A stretch of 64,000 nt of DNA from contig NZ_LT629757.1 of assembly GCF_900104965.1 (NCBI RefSeq), positions 2,542,001-2,606,000 on the forward strand, read 5' to 3'. Numbering within the stretch: the first letter of the stretch is position 1; each line of letters starts with the position of its first letter. This DNA comes from Nocardioides scoriae. GTDB lineage: Bacteria > Actinomycetota > Actinomycetes > Propionibacteriales > Nocardioidaceae. The position numbers were made by a program, and so were the translations under genes. Below, in pieces: positions 36,717-45,599 of the stretch. The notes beneath the pieces are model-generated. The model worked only from the letters and a program-made list of their open reading frames with translations. It was not told the origin of the DNA and searched no databases.

Positions 36717-39038
36717 GTGACCGTGCTCGACGTGGACTCCGTGATCGCCCGCCTCAGCGGCGCGCCGGGGCGCGAGGACGGCCTAACCCACCTCGAGGTG
36801 CTCCCGGCCCGCGAGGCCCGCCACGCGGAGTGGCCCACCTGGCTGGCGCCGTCGGTGCGCGACGCGTTCGTCGCGGCCGGGGTGCCGCGGCCCTGGACCC
36901 ACCAGCGTGAGGCGGCCGACCTGGCCCACGCGGGCGGGCACGTCGTGGTGTCGACCGGCACCGCGTCGGGCAAGTCCCTGGCCTACCTGCTGCCCGCCCT
37001 CCACGACGTCGAGACCAGCCGCGGCCCCAAGGGGCAGCGCGGCGCTGGGGTGCTCTACCTCTCGCCGACCAAGGCACTGGCGCAGGACCAGCTGGCCGGC
37101 GTGCGCCGGCTGGGGCTCGAGCACCTGCGCGTCGGCACCCACGACGGCGACTCCACGCCCGAGCAGCGCGAGTGGACCCGCGACCACGCGGAGTACGTCC
37201 TCACCAACCCCGACATGCTCCACCGGTCGCTGCTGCCGGGCCACACCCGCTGGTCGCGCTTCTTCGCCTCGCTGCGCTACGTCGTGGTCGACGAGTGCCA
37301 CCACTACCGCGGGGTGTTCGGCGCTCACGTGGCCCAGGTGCTGCGGCGGCTGCGCCGGGTCGCGGCCCTGCACGGCGCCCACCCCACCTTCGTCCTCGCC
37401 TCCGCCACCGTCGCCGACCCCGAGGTCTCCGCCGGCCGGCTCACCGGTCTCGACGTCGTCGCGGTCACCGACGACGGGTCGCCGCGCGGCCGCACGGCCG
37501 TCGCGCTGTGGGAGCCCCCCTTCGTGCCGGGGGTCGGGGAGAACGGCGCCCCCACCCGCCGCTCGGCGGCCAGCGAGGTCGCCGACCTGATGACCGACCT
37601 GGTCGTCGACCGGGTCCGCACGCTCGCCTTCGTCCGGTCGCGCCGGGGCGTGGAGACGGTCGCGGCGGCCTGCCGGCGCATGCTCGCCGAGGTCGACCCG
37701 TCGCTGGTCGACCAGGTCGCGGCCTACCGCGGCGGCTACCTGCCCGAGGAGCGGCGCGCACTGGAACAGGCGCTGCGCGAGGGCCGGTTGACCGGCCTGG
37801 CCGCCACCAACGCCCTCGAGCTCGGCATCGACATCAGCGGGCTCGACGCCGTGCTCCTGGCCGGCTTCCCCGGCACCCGCGCGGCGTGGTGGCAGCAGGT
37901 GGGCCGGGCGGGGCGGTCGGCGACCGACGCTCTCGGCGTGCTCGTGGCCCGCGACGACCCGCTTGACACCTACCTCGTGCACCACCCCGAGGCCCTGCTC
38001 GGGGCGCCGGTCGAGGCCAACGTCTTCGACCCCGACAACCCCTACGTCCTGGGCCCCCACCTGTGCGCGGCGGCCGCCGAGTCGCCGCTGCGCCTGGTCG
38101 ACCTGCCCATGTTCGGTCCGGCCGCCCGCGCCGCCGTCGACGCGCTGACCGCCGGCGGCCTGCTGCGCCGCCGGCCGCACGGCTGGTTCTGGACCGACCG
38201 GCGCCGCGCCAGCGACCTCGCCGACATCCGCTCGACCGGGGGGCCACCGGTCCGGCTCGTCGAGGACGTCACCGGGCGCGTGCTCGGCACGGTCGACCAC
38301 TCCGCGTCCCACGGCACCGCCCACCCCGGCGCGGTCTACGTCCACCAGGGCGAGACCTGGCTGGTGCGCGAGCTCGACCTCGACGAGTCGGTCGCGGTGG
38401 TCGTGCGCGACGACCCCGACTACTCCACCTCGGCGCGCGAGGTGGTCGACATCGAGATCCTCGCGGAGCGCGAGGCGACCGCCTGGGGCCGCGCCCGGCT
38501 CAGCCTGGGACAGGTGCGGGTCACCCACCAGGTGGTCTCCTTCCTCAAGCGCCGGATCCCCTCGGGCGACGTCATCGCCGAGGAGCCGCTCGACCTGCCC
38601 GAGCAGACGCTGGAGACGGCCGCCGTGTGGTGGACCCTGCCCCCGGCCGTGCTGGAGGACTCGGGCCTGGCCGCGACCGACCTGCCCGGCGCCGCGCACG
38701 CCGCGGAGCACGCCTCCATCGGCCTGCTCCCCCTCTTCGCCACCTGCGACCGCTGGGACATCGGCGGCGTCTCGACGGCGCTGCACGCCGACACGGGCAT
38801 GCTCACGGTCTTCGTCCACGACGGCCACCCGGGCGGCGCCGGCTTCGCCGAGCGGGGGTACGCCGCCGCCGCCGCCTGGCTGCAGGCCACCCGCGACGCC
38901 ATCGCCTCGTGCGGCTGCGCCGAGGGGTGCCCCTCCTGCGTCCAATCGCCCAAGTGCGGCAACCAGAACAACCCCCTCGACAAGGCCGGCGCGGTCGTCC
39001 TGCTCGACCTGCTGCTCGCGGGTGCCCCCCGGGACTGA
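36717..39038 (+). CDS. DEAH-type helicase, MrfA/Hrq1-like, with DUF1998 zinc cluster
   Basis: A 773-residue superfamily 2 helicase. Motif I TGTASGKS (about residue 80), motif II DECHH, motif III SATVADP, motif VI QQVGRAGRS. The C-terminal DUF1998 region carries four cysteines in CGCAEGCPSCVQSPKCGNQN, as in Bacillus MrfA (mitomycin-lesion repair) and RecQ4-like Hrq1. It matches the helicase/secretion neighbourhood DEAH helicase described for actinobacteria (TIGR03817), always beside the Tad-type locus that follows, on the opposite strand here. Probable role in DNA repair; the reason for the linkage is not known. Confidence 0.93.
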   Translation: MTVLDVDSVIARLSGAPGREDGLTHLEVLPAREARHAEWPTWLAPSVRDAFVAAGVPRPWTHQREAADLAHAGGHVVVSTGTASGKSLAYLLPALHDVETSRGPKGQRGAGVLYLSPTKALAQDQLAGVRRLGLEHLRVGTHDGDSTPEQREWTRDHAEYVLTNPDMLHRSLLPGHTRWSRFFASLRYVVVDECHHYRGVFGAHVAQVLRRLRRVAALHGAHPTFVLASATVADPEVSAGRLTGLDVVAVTDDGSPRGRTAVALWEPPFVPGVGENGAPTRRSAASEVADLMTDLVVDRVRTLAFVRSRRGVETVAAACRRMLAEVDPSLVDQVAAYRGGYLPEERRALEQALREGRLTGLAATNALELGIDISGLDAVLLAGFPGTRAAWWQQVGRAGRSATDALGVLVARDDPLDTYLVHHPEALLGAPVEANVFDPDNPYVLGPHLCAAAAESPLRLVDLPMFGPAARAAVDALTAGGLLRRRPHGWFWTDRRRASDLADIRSTGGPPVRLVEDVTGRVLGTVDHSASHGTAHPGAVYVHQGETWLVRELDLDESVAVVVRDDPDYSTSAREVVDIEILAEREATAWGRARLSLGQVRVTHQVVSFLKRRIPSGDVIAEEPLDLPEQTLETAAVWWTLPPAVLEDSGLAATDLPGAAHAAEHASIGLLPLFATCDRWDIGGVSTALHADTGMLTVFVHDGHPGGAGFAERGYAAAAAWLQATRDAIASCGCAEGCPSCVQSPKCGNQNNPLDKAGAVVLLDLLLAGAPRD

Positions 39039-39120
39039 GCAGACCGAGCCGTCCCCCCGAACCGTCCACCGAGCCGTCCGCCGACGGCCAGCGGGTCGTC
39101 GGCGCGCGGGCCCGCGCCGG

Positions 39121-39537
39121 TCAGCCCGGCGGCTCCAGCGACGTCGTGGGCCCGGCCCGGGCGCGGGCGTGGAGCTCCAGCGGCCCACCGGGGAGCCGAC
39201 CGGTCCGGGCCACCGCCTCGACGGTCACCTCCCAGCCGGACACCCGGCACGACCCGAGCCGTGCCCGGTTGGCCGTGGCGATGCCGGCTGCGGCGGCGCA
39301 GGGGTCACGACCGTCCTGGACGGCCCGGGCGGCTGCCAGCGCGGCGAGGTCGGCGGCCGACTGGGCCACGCGGTGGGCGGCCACGACGCCGACCACCCCG
39401 CCCGCGGCCAGGGTCGCGGTCAGGAGCACCCCGAGCAGGGCCGTGGCCACGACCGCCGCCGCGCCGCACTCACCGGCCCGGCCGACGCCGCGAGCGGCAG
39501 CCCGACCGGAGGCCGGCGCAGCCCGGCCGGTGCTCAC
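39121..39537 (-). CDS. Helicase/secretion-neighbourhood TadE-like protein (Rv3654c type)
   Basis: A 138-residue pseudopilin-like protein: basic N-terminus, GECGAAAVVATALLGVLLTATLAAGGVVGVVAAHRVAQSAADLAALAAA (one membrane helix followed by an amphipathic stretch), then a small extracellular domain with two cysteines (DPCA, GSCR) likely to form a disulfide. The GTG at 39537 overlaps the preceding gene's stop. Last gene of the tad operon. Confidence 0.85.
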   Translation of the reverse strand: MSTGRAAPASGRAAARGVGRAGECGAAAVVATALLGVLLTATLAAGGVVGVVAAHRVAQSAADLAALAAARAVQDGRDPCAAAAGIATANRARLGSCRVSGWEVTVEAVARTGRLPGGPLELHARARAGPTTSLEPPG

Positions 39538-39905
39538 GAGGGCTCCTGCACGGCGACCGCGCTGGCCTGCACCTCGACCCCGCCGAGGTGGCGGAGCAGG
39601 CCGCCGGGGCCTCGCAGCGGGCTGGTGACCTGGGCCCGGACGGTGCCGTCGACCCGGCTCACGCTGATGCGGCTTCCCTCCGGGGCGACCCGGTGGCCCA
39701 GGGCCACGGCCTCCGCGGCGGAGTCGGACCGGGCAGCCGCCCGGGCGACCTCCCGCGCGGCGTCGACGGCCCGGACCTGGGTCACCCCCAGCCCCACGAG
39801 CCACACCATCGCCAGGGTGAACAGGACCAGGGCGGGCAGTGCCATCGCCGCCTCGGCGGTGACGGCGCCGCGCTCGCCACGCGGACCTCGGGGGACCTGG
39901 CTCAC
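39534..39905 (-). CDS. TadE-like minor pilin
   Basis: A 123-residue protein with the prepilin-like start RGERGAVTAEAAMALPALVLFTLAMVWLVGLG: cleavage after Gly, Glu at +5 and a hydrophobic helix. A short extracellular domain follows. Equivalent to Rv3655c (from memory). The GTG start is weakly supported by a ribosome site. It follows the Flp gene by 113 nt. Confidence 0.87.
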   Translation of the reverse strand: MSQVPRGPRGERGAVTAEAAMALPALVLFTLAMVWLVGLGVTQVRAVDAAREVARAAARSDSAAEAVALGHRVAPEGSRISVSRVDGTVRAQVTSPLRGPGGLLRHLGGVEVQASAVAVQEPS

Positions 39906-40018
39906 GGTGGTGCTCCTCTGCAGGACGGGGGTGACGGACCGGTGGGGACGAGCGGGCCGCGGGGTGGTGCACCGGCGGGGCGGGGCAGCCCGTCCCGCGC
40001 CGCCGGTCGCGGGGCCGC

Positions 40019-40297
40019 TCAGAACGGCAGCAGCGACTTGACCGCGTCGAAGATCAGCGACAGCAGCTGCTGGCCGGAGTCGCTGGTGAGGAACTTGTAG
40101 AGCAGGCCGGCGAAGCCGACGCCGCAGCCGGTGACCGTGGCGTACTCCGCGGTCGTGGCGCCGTCCTCGCCGCGACGGCGCGCCGCCTGCGGCACCACCG
40201 CGAGGTGGAGGCGGGCCGGCGCGGCGAGGGGCCGGACGACGGGCTGGGCGACGGGCTGGGCGACGGCGAGGTCGAGGGCCGGAGCGGTGGTGTGCAT
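40019..40297 (-). CDS. Flp-type major pilin (DUF4244)
   Basis: A 92-residue prepilin. A long leader ends in RRRGEDG, with the processing site before ATTAEYATV; Glu at +5 and Tyr at +6 are the Flp signature. A hydrophobic helix GCGVGFAGLLYKFL and a short tail follow. The ATG at 40297 has AGGAGA. The 149-nt gap from the tadC stop suggests its own promoter, as expected for the major subunit. Confidence 0.9.
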   Translation of the reverse strand: MHTTAPALDLAVAQPVAQPVVRPLAAPARLHLAVVPQAARRRGEDGATTAEYATVTGCGVGFAGLLYKFLTSDSGQQLLSLIFDAVKSLLPF

Positions 40298-40445
40298 GAG
40301 TTCTCCTGGGTGCTGACCGGGCCGCGCGGCCCGGTGGGGTTGGTTGTCGTGGACGAGGTTGGGTGCGGAGGACCGGCCCCGGCGACGACCGGTCCGCGAT
40401 CCGTGGAGAACCCCGGTCGCGGACGGGGCTGTGGACGCCAAGTGG

Positions 40446-41189
40446 TCACCCGAAGACCCGCATCGCACCGAACACGCCGGCGACCATCGGCACGATGCCG
40501 AGCAGCACGAAGGCGGGCAGGAGGCAGGCGCCGAGCGGAGCGGCGGCCCTCACCTCGATCCGTCGCGCCCGGGCCTCGACCTCTGCCTCGGTGCGCAGCC
40601 GCAGCTCGGCGGCGAGCTGGTGGACCGCCTCGGCGACCGAGGCGCCGCTGTCGTGGGCGCGGGCCACGGTGCGGCCCAGCGGGGCCAGCTGCGGGTGCCG
40701 CCCCAGGTCGTGCCACACCGCGCGCGGGTCGACACCCAGCTCGAGGCGGGCGTGGACGGCGTCGAGCTCCTCGGCGACGGGACCGCCCAGCGCTCGTCCC
40801 ACGGTGCCCAGCGCCTGCTCGGGAGCCGCACCGGCGTCGAGGCAGCACCCCAGCAGGTCGACCGCCGTGGGCAGCTCCTCGGTCAGGCGCTCGCGCCGCC
40901 GCACGGCACCCGGGTCCTCCGCGCGCCCCAGGACCACCCAGGCGACCAGCCCGGCCACCACACCGCCGACGACGCCGAGCGGGCCGCCCAGGAAGGCCCA
41001 CGCGCCGGCGCCCGCGAGCGCCCCGAGGGGCAGCCGGAGCCGGGCGAGCAGCGCCCGCTCGGACGACTCCCGACCGGACGCCACCGCCGGGCCGGCCCCG
41101 GACGGCCGCGGCCAGGGCCGGGCACCTGTGGGCCACGCGAGCGCGGCGGCCAGCGCGGCGAGCGTCGCGACCGCCAGCACGGGGCTCAC
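40446..41189 (-). CDS. tadC: TadC-type pilus platform protein
   Basis: A 247-residue type II secretion F-domain protein: two N-terminal helices, cytoplasmic LTEELPTAVDLLGCCLDAGAAPEQAL, and two C-terminal helices (PLGACLLPAFVLLGIVPMVAGVFGAM). The GTG overlaps the tadB stop. With TadB it forms the inner-membrane platform for pilus assembly. Confidence 0.9.
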   Translation of the reverse strand: MSPVLAVATLAALAAALAWPTGARPWPRPSGAGPAVASGRESSERALLARLRLPLGALAGAGAWAFLGGPLGVVGGVVAGLVAWVVLGRAEDPGAVRRRERLTEELPTAVDLLGCCLDAGAAPEQALGTVGRALGGPVAEELDAVHARLELGVDPRAVWHDLGRHPQLAPLGRTVARAHDSGASVAEAVHQLAAELRLRTEAEVEARARRIEVRAAAPLGACLLPAFVLLGIVPMVAGVFGAMRVFG

Positions 41190-41965
41190 CGCAGCACCCC
41201 GTCGGCGATCCGCTCGAGCCACCACAGGCCGAGCCAGGACAGGGTCAGCCCCAGGCCCAGGCACACCAGTCCTCCGGTGGTGCCGGTGAGGAAGCCGATC
41301 GGGTCGGCCCCGATGCCGACCGCCATCAGCATCACCAGGCCGGGCAGCACGGCGAGGGTGCGGGCGGTGGCGTGGGCGGCCGCCAGCTCCGAGGCGACCA
41401 GGCGCGAGGTGCGCCGCCGCGCCCGCGCGGCGTCGGCCGCGCGCGAGACCGACGGGGCGAGCGGCGCCCCGGTCTCGTGGGCGACCTGCCAGGCGGCGGC
41501 CAGGGTCCGCAGGTCGGCGGCCCCCGGCAGTCCACCGACCCGGCGCAGGGCCTGGGGCACGTCGGCGTCCATGAGTCCGGCCGTCAGCACCGGCGCGAGC
41601 TCGGACCACTCCTCCACCGCCGCCCGCAGGGCCCGCACGGGCGGCTGACCGGCCGTCAGGTCGGCCGCCATCGACTCGCAGGCCTCGAGCACCCGGTCGC
41701 GGCGCAGGTCGGCGGCCCGCGCGCGGCGCCGTCGACGTGCGCCGCGGACCACGCCGAGCGTGACGGCGGTGGCCATCAGGGCCAGCACGAGGTGCCGCGG
41801 CTCCAGCCAGGCCCAGGCCAGCGGCACCGCCAGCGCGACGGCCACCGCCTGGAGCGGGCGCGGCACCCCGCCGGCGCCCCCGGTCGGGACGGGCAGGGGG
41901 CGGGCGGGCCGCAGCAGCAGGGCGACGGCCAGCGCCACCAGCAGCGCGACCGGCGCGCCGGTCAC
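41186..41965 (-). CDS. tadB: TadB-type pilus platform protein
   Basis: A 259-residue F-domain protein: N-terminal helices (ALLVALAVALLLR; LQAVAVALAVPLAWAW), cytoplasmic core VLEACESMAADLTAGQPPVRALRAA, and two C-terminal helices. The GTG overlaps the tadA stop. Confidence 0.9.
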   Translation of the reverse strand: MTGAPVALLVALAVALLLRPARPLPVPTGGAGGVPRPLQAVAVALAVPLAWAWLEPRHLVLALMATAVTLGVVRGARRRRRARAADLRRDRVLEACESMAADLTAGQPPVRALRAAVEEWSELAPVLTAGLMDADVPQALRRVGGLPGAADLRTLAAAWQVAHETGAPLAPSVSRAADAARARRRTSRLVASELAAAHATARTLAVLPGLVMLMAVGIGADPIGFLTGTTGGLVCLGLGLTLSWLGLWWLERIADGVLR

Positions 41966-43122
41966 GGCTCGACCAGGGCGCCGAGCCGCTCCAGGCCGGG
42001 ACCGGGGACCAGCGTCCCGTCGTCGGCGAAGCGCACCCCACAGCCCACCTGCACCGTCCCGTCGCGGGACCCGGACGGCTCGACGACGCCGATCTCGCGG
42101 ACCCTCCGGCGCCCGTCGGACCCCCGGCCGAGGTGCACCACGACGTCGACCGCCGACGCGAGCTGGCTGTGGGTGGCCTCGCGGGTCAGGCCCGCCGCCA
42201 GGCCGAGTGCCTCGACGCGGCTGGGCACGTCGGCGGCCGAGTTGGCGTGCACCGTGGCGCACCCGCCCTCGTGGCCGGTGTTCATCGCGGCAAGCATGTC
42301 GACGACCTCGGCCCCGCGGACCTCCCCGACCACGAGCCGGTCGGGCCGCATCCGCAGCGCCTGGCGCACCAGGGTCCGCAGCGTCACCTCGCCGGCACCC
42401 TCGATGTTGGCGGGCCGCGCCTCGAGCGCGACCACGTGCGGGTGCTCGGGCCGCAGCTCCGAGGCGTCCTCGACCAGCACCAGCCGCTCCTGGGGCCCCG
42501 CCAGGCTGAGCAGGGCGTTGAGCAGGGTCGTCTTGCCCGAGCCCGTGCCGCCCGAGACCAGGAACGCCAGGCGTCGGTCCACCACCTGCTCGAGCAGGCC
42601 GGCTCCCTCCCGTCCGAGGGCACCGGCGTCGACGAGCTCGCCCAGCGTGAAGACGCGCGAGCGCGGGACCCGCAGCGAGAGCACGGTGCCCGGCCGGGAG
42701 ATGGGGGCCAGCACGGCGTGGAAGCGGGAGCCGTCCGGGAGCCGGAGGTCGACGTACGGCGACGCGTCGTCGAGCCGCCGTCCCGCCGACGCCGCCAGGC
42801 GCTGGGCCAGCCGCCGCACGGCCTGGTCGTCGTCGAACCGGATCCCGGTGCGCTCCAGCCCGGCCCCGCGATCGACGAAGACCTGCTCCGGACCGTTCAC
42901 CAGCACGTCGGTCACGCCGGGCAACCGCAGCAGCGGCTCCAGCGGACCCGCCCCGACCACGTCGCGGTGCAGCGCGTCGTGCACCGCGAGCACGGTCGCG
43001 TCGCCGACGGGCCGGCCCTGCTCGCGCAGCGCCCGCGCGACCAGCTGCGGGGTCAGCGGGGCCGCGTCGCGGGCCAGGCGCTCGCGGACGACGTCGACGA
43101 GCTCGCCGACCGGCGCGGTCAC
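41962..43122 (-). CDS. tadA: TadA-type pilus assembly ATPase
   Basis: A 386-residue GspE/CpaF-family ATPase powering pilus assembly. Walker A GGTGSGKTT (191-199), Asp box region VLVEDASELRPEHPHVVALEARPAN, Walker B LRMRPDRLVVGEVRGAEVVDML, and His box GHEGGCATVHANS. It matches the heli_sec_ATPase family (TIGR03819). The GTG overlaps the CpaE-like stop. Confidence 0.95.
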   Translation of the reverse strand: MTAPVGELVDVVRERLARDAAPLTPQLVARALREQGRPVGDATVLAVHDALHRDVVGAGPLEPLLRLPGVTDVLVNGPEQVFVDRGAGLERTGIRFDDDQAVRRLAQRLAASAGRRLDDASPYVDLRLPDGSRFHAVLAPISRPGTVLSLRVPRSRVFTLGELVDAGALGREGAGLLEQVVDRRLAFLVSGGTGSGKTTLLNALLSLAGPQERLVLVEDASELRPEHPHVVALEARPANIEGAGEVTLRTLVRQALRMRPDRLVVGEVRGAEVVDMLAAMNTGHEGGCATVHANSAADVPSRVEALGLAAGLTREATHSQLASAVDVVVHLGRGSDGRRRVREIGVVEPSGSRDGTVQVGCGVRFADDGTLVPGPGLERLGALVEP

Positions 43123-44309
43123 GCCACGGCTCCCGCCCGCGTCGCGGTCCTCGGGGCAGGCGCCGAGCCGGGCAGGTCCGGCAGCAGCTCGCGCACCGCG
43201 GTCGCGGCGGCCCGTGCCAACGGGCCCCGGCGGGGGTGGCCGGGCCCGGCACCCAGGTCGACGGACTCGTCGAGGCCGCGCTGCGAGGTCATGGCGCACA
43301 GCAGCGGCACCTGCAGCAACCGGCTCACCGACTCGGGCGTCACCCCGCCCCGTCCCGCCCGGGTCACGAGGTGGCGCGTGGGGGTGGGGCCGGGCAGCCG
43401 GGCCGCCACCCGGGCCGCGGCGCTCACGGCCGGGACCGTCAGCGTCGAGACGAGCACCACGTGGTCGCAGCGCACCACCGCCTCCTCGGCCACCGGGTCG
43501 GGATGGCGCGGCAGGTCGACCACGACCGCCCCGAAGCCGCGCCGCGCCGCGGAGAGCACCTCCCGGAGCACGTCCGCCTGCGGCGCGGTGGTGCGCTCGG
43601 CGGGCCAGGTGAGGACCGACAGCCCACCGCCGCCGGGCAGGGCCTCGCGGAGCGAGCGCGAGCTGAGCCGCCCGCTCGTGTGGTGCAGGGCGTCCCACCG
43701 GATGCCGCCCGAGTCCTCCAGCCCGAGCACGCGGTCGACCCCCGCGCCGAGCGGGTCGGCGTCGACCAGCAGCGTCGGGCCGATCGTGGCAGCGGCGCGC
43801 GCAAGCGCCGCGGCGAACACCGTGGCCCCGGCGCCGCCGCTGCCGCCGAGCACCCCGACGGTGACCCCGGGGGCGTCGCCCGCGTCGCCGACGTCGGTCA
43901 GCATCTCGACCAGCCAGGTCTCGGCCTCGGGCAGCGACAGCACGCCCTCGGCGCCGACCCCGAGCGCCCGGCGGAAGCTCGCGTCGCCGACCGGGGCCCG
44001 GCCCAGCACGTGCACCCGGGGTCGTCGCGGCGGGCTGCAGGCGGCGAGCGACGCCGCGGCGTCGTCGCCCACCAGGACGACCGGGGCGGCGGCCCAGGCG
44101 CGCAGCGCTCCGACGGCGTCCGGGACCACCCGGGGCACCACCCCCGCCGCGGCGCACAGCCGCTGCACCTCGGCCACCAGCAGCGGGTCGTCCGAGACCA
44201 GCACGGGCGCCCGCGCCTCGGCGTGGCCCCGCTCGGCGCGCTCGCGCACCGGGTCGCGGGTCGGGTCGCTGCTGGGGTCGCCGGCCGGGCGGGCGCGTCT
44301 CCTGGACAT
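43119..44309 (-). CDS. CpaE/Ssd-like MinD-type protein without Walker lysines
   Basis: A 396-residue protein: a receiver-like N-terminal half (about 35-140) and a MinD/ParA-like half. The deviant Walker A region reads GGSGGAGAT (155-163), where K-G-G-x-G-K-T would be expected: both lysines are replaced (Ser157, Ala162). DADPLGAG and VVVDLPRH follow. It corresponds to the CpaE-homologue family (TIGR03815) and M. tuberculosis Rv3660c (Ssd). It probably positions the Tad machine. I chose ATG 44309; a GTG five codons upstream is possible. Confidence 0.88.
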   Translation of the reverse strand: MSRRRARPAGDPSSDPTRDPVRERAERGHAEARAPVLVSDDPLLVAEVQRLCAAAGVVPRVVPDAVGALRAWAAAPVVLVGDDAAASLAACSPPRRPRVHVLGRAPVGDASFRRALGVGAEGVLSLPEAETWLVEMLTDVGDAGDAPGVTVGVLGGSGGAGATVFAAALARAAATIGPTLLVDADPLGAGVDRVLGLEDSGGIRWDALHHTSGRLSSRSLREALPGGGGLSVLTWPAERTTAPQADVLREVLSAARRGFGAVVVDLPRHPDPVAEEAVVRCDHVVLVSTLTVPAVSAAARVAARLPGPTPTRHLVTRAGRGGVTPESVSRLLQVPLLCAMTSQRGLDESVDLGAGPGHPRRGPLARAAATAVRELLPDLPGSAPAPRTATRAGAVA

Positions 44310-44449
44310 GCGGGCAGGCTCCACCGCGGACGTACGCCGCTGCGGCCACCGCCGCCCACCTGTGGACCGAGCCCCTGCCGAGGGGGCCTGTGGACCCGAA
44401 CTGGCCGGACCGACCCGGACAAACCGGGAACCGACCTAGACTCAGTGAC

Positions 44450-45280
44450 ATGGAACCGGACGCCGGACCGACACCCGCACCTGCGGGCGGGCCGACCGCC
44501 GCCTTCTTCGACCTCGACAAGACGATCATCGCGAAGTCGAGCACGCTGGCCTTCAGCCGCGAGTTCCAGGCGGGCGGGCTGATCAGCCGCGGGGCGGTGC
44601 TGCGATCGGCGTACGCCCAGTTCGTCTACCTCGTCGGGGGCGCCGACCACGACCAGATGGAGAAGCTGCGCCAGTTCATGTCGTCGATGAGCGCCGGCTG
44701 GGACGTCGCCACGGTGCGCACGATCGTCGCCGACGCGCTCCACAACATCGTCGACCCGCTCGTGTACGACGAGGCGGTCGGCCTCATCGAGGACCACCAC
44801 GCGGCCGGCCGCGACGTCATCATCGTGTCCACCTCCGGCTCCGAGGTCGTCGAGCCCATCGGGGAGATGCTCGGCGCCGACCACGTCGTGGCCACCCGTC
44901 TCGAGGTGGTGGACGGGCGCTACACCGGCGAGATCACCTTCTACGCGTACGCCGAGAACAAGGCCTCGGCGATCCGCGGGCTCGCCGACGAGCGGGGCTA
45001 CGACCTCGAGCGCTGCTACGCCTACAGCGACTCGGTGACCGACGTGCCGATGCTGGAGACCGTCGGCCACCCGTACGCCGTCAACCCCGACAAGGACCTG
45101 CGTCGGATCGCCCGCGACCGGGGCTGGCCCGTGCTGGTCTTCGACAAGCCGGTCGCCCTGCGCAGCCGGGTCCGGCTGCCCGCCGCACGCCAGGCGGCGG
45201 CGGTCCTCAGCCTGGGCGGGCTGGTGGCGCTGGGCGCCAGCCTGTGGGTCGGCGCCCGCCGCCGCCGCGCCACCGCCTGA
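44450..45280 (+). CDS. HAD-IB family phosphatase (SerB-like, Rv3661 type)
   Basis: A 276-residue HAD hydrolase: motif I FFDLDKTII, motif II IVSTSGSE, motif IV YAYSDSVTDVPMLE, and a C-terminal hydrophobic helix (VLSLGGLVALGASLWVG) that may anchor it to the membrane. ATG 44450 was taken because the earlier in-frame start lacks a ribosome site and lies in the promoter region. It is divergent from the Tad operon, an arrangement shared with other actinobacteria. The substrate is a phosphomonoester, not known. Confidence 0.9.
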   Translation: MEPDAGPTPAPAGGPTAAFFDLDKTIIAKSSTLAFSREFQAGGLISRGAVLRSAYAQFVYLVGGADHDQMEKLRQFMSSMSAGWDVATVRTIVADALHNIVDPLVYDEAVGLIEDHHAAGRDVIIVSTSGSEVVEPIGEMLGADHVVATRLEVVDGRYTGEITFYAYAENKASAIRGLADERGYDLERCYAYSDSVTDVPMLETVGHPYAVNPDKDLRRIARDRGWPVLVFDKPVALRSRVRLPAARQAAAVLSLGGLVALGASLWVGARRRRATA

Positions 45281-45599
45281 GCCGCCCCGACCCGGCTCCG
45301 CGCGACACGCGCGCGCCCCTGTGGACGGCGAATGTCAAGCCTTGTGGTGCCCGTCACAGCGGCGTACAAAGGAGGCACGACAACTCCACAGGACCACACA
45401 CGGAGCCGTTACCCACGCGGCGATCCACCCTTCCTACAGGGGGCTGGTCATCCGGTTCATCCGGGGGCCACAACTGAGAGAATGCACGCTTGGTCATCAG
45501 GCCCGTGTGTCCGAGCGGCACCGCGCATGCGCAGACACAGCTACGCACGCACGGTGCCGCTCACCTGTGTCCGGGGTGCCCCGTCCTCCCGAGGGAAGC
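45281..45599. other. Intergenic stretch with a CRP-like site and a hairpin
   Basis: No credible gene in 319 bases. TGTGG-TGCCCG-TCACA (45343-45358) differs from the CRP consensus at one base. GAGCGGCACCG (45513-45523) pairs perfectly with 45552-45562; this is 38 nt past the Fic-like gene's stop and may be its terminator. The middle part is less GC-rich than its surroundings. A CRP-regulated small RNA would fit (mycobacteria and Streptomyces have conserved sRNAs near this gene pair, from memory), but I could not recognise one. Confidence 0.45.
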
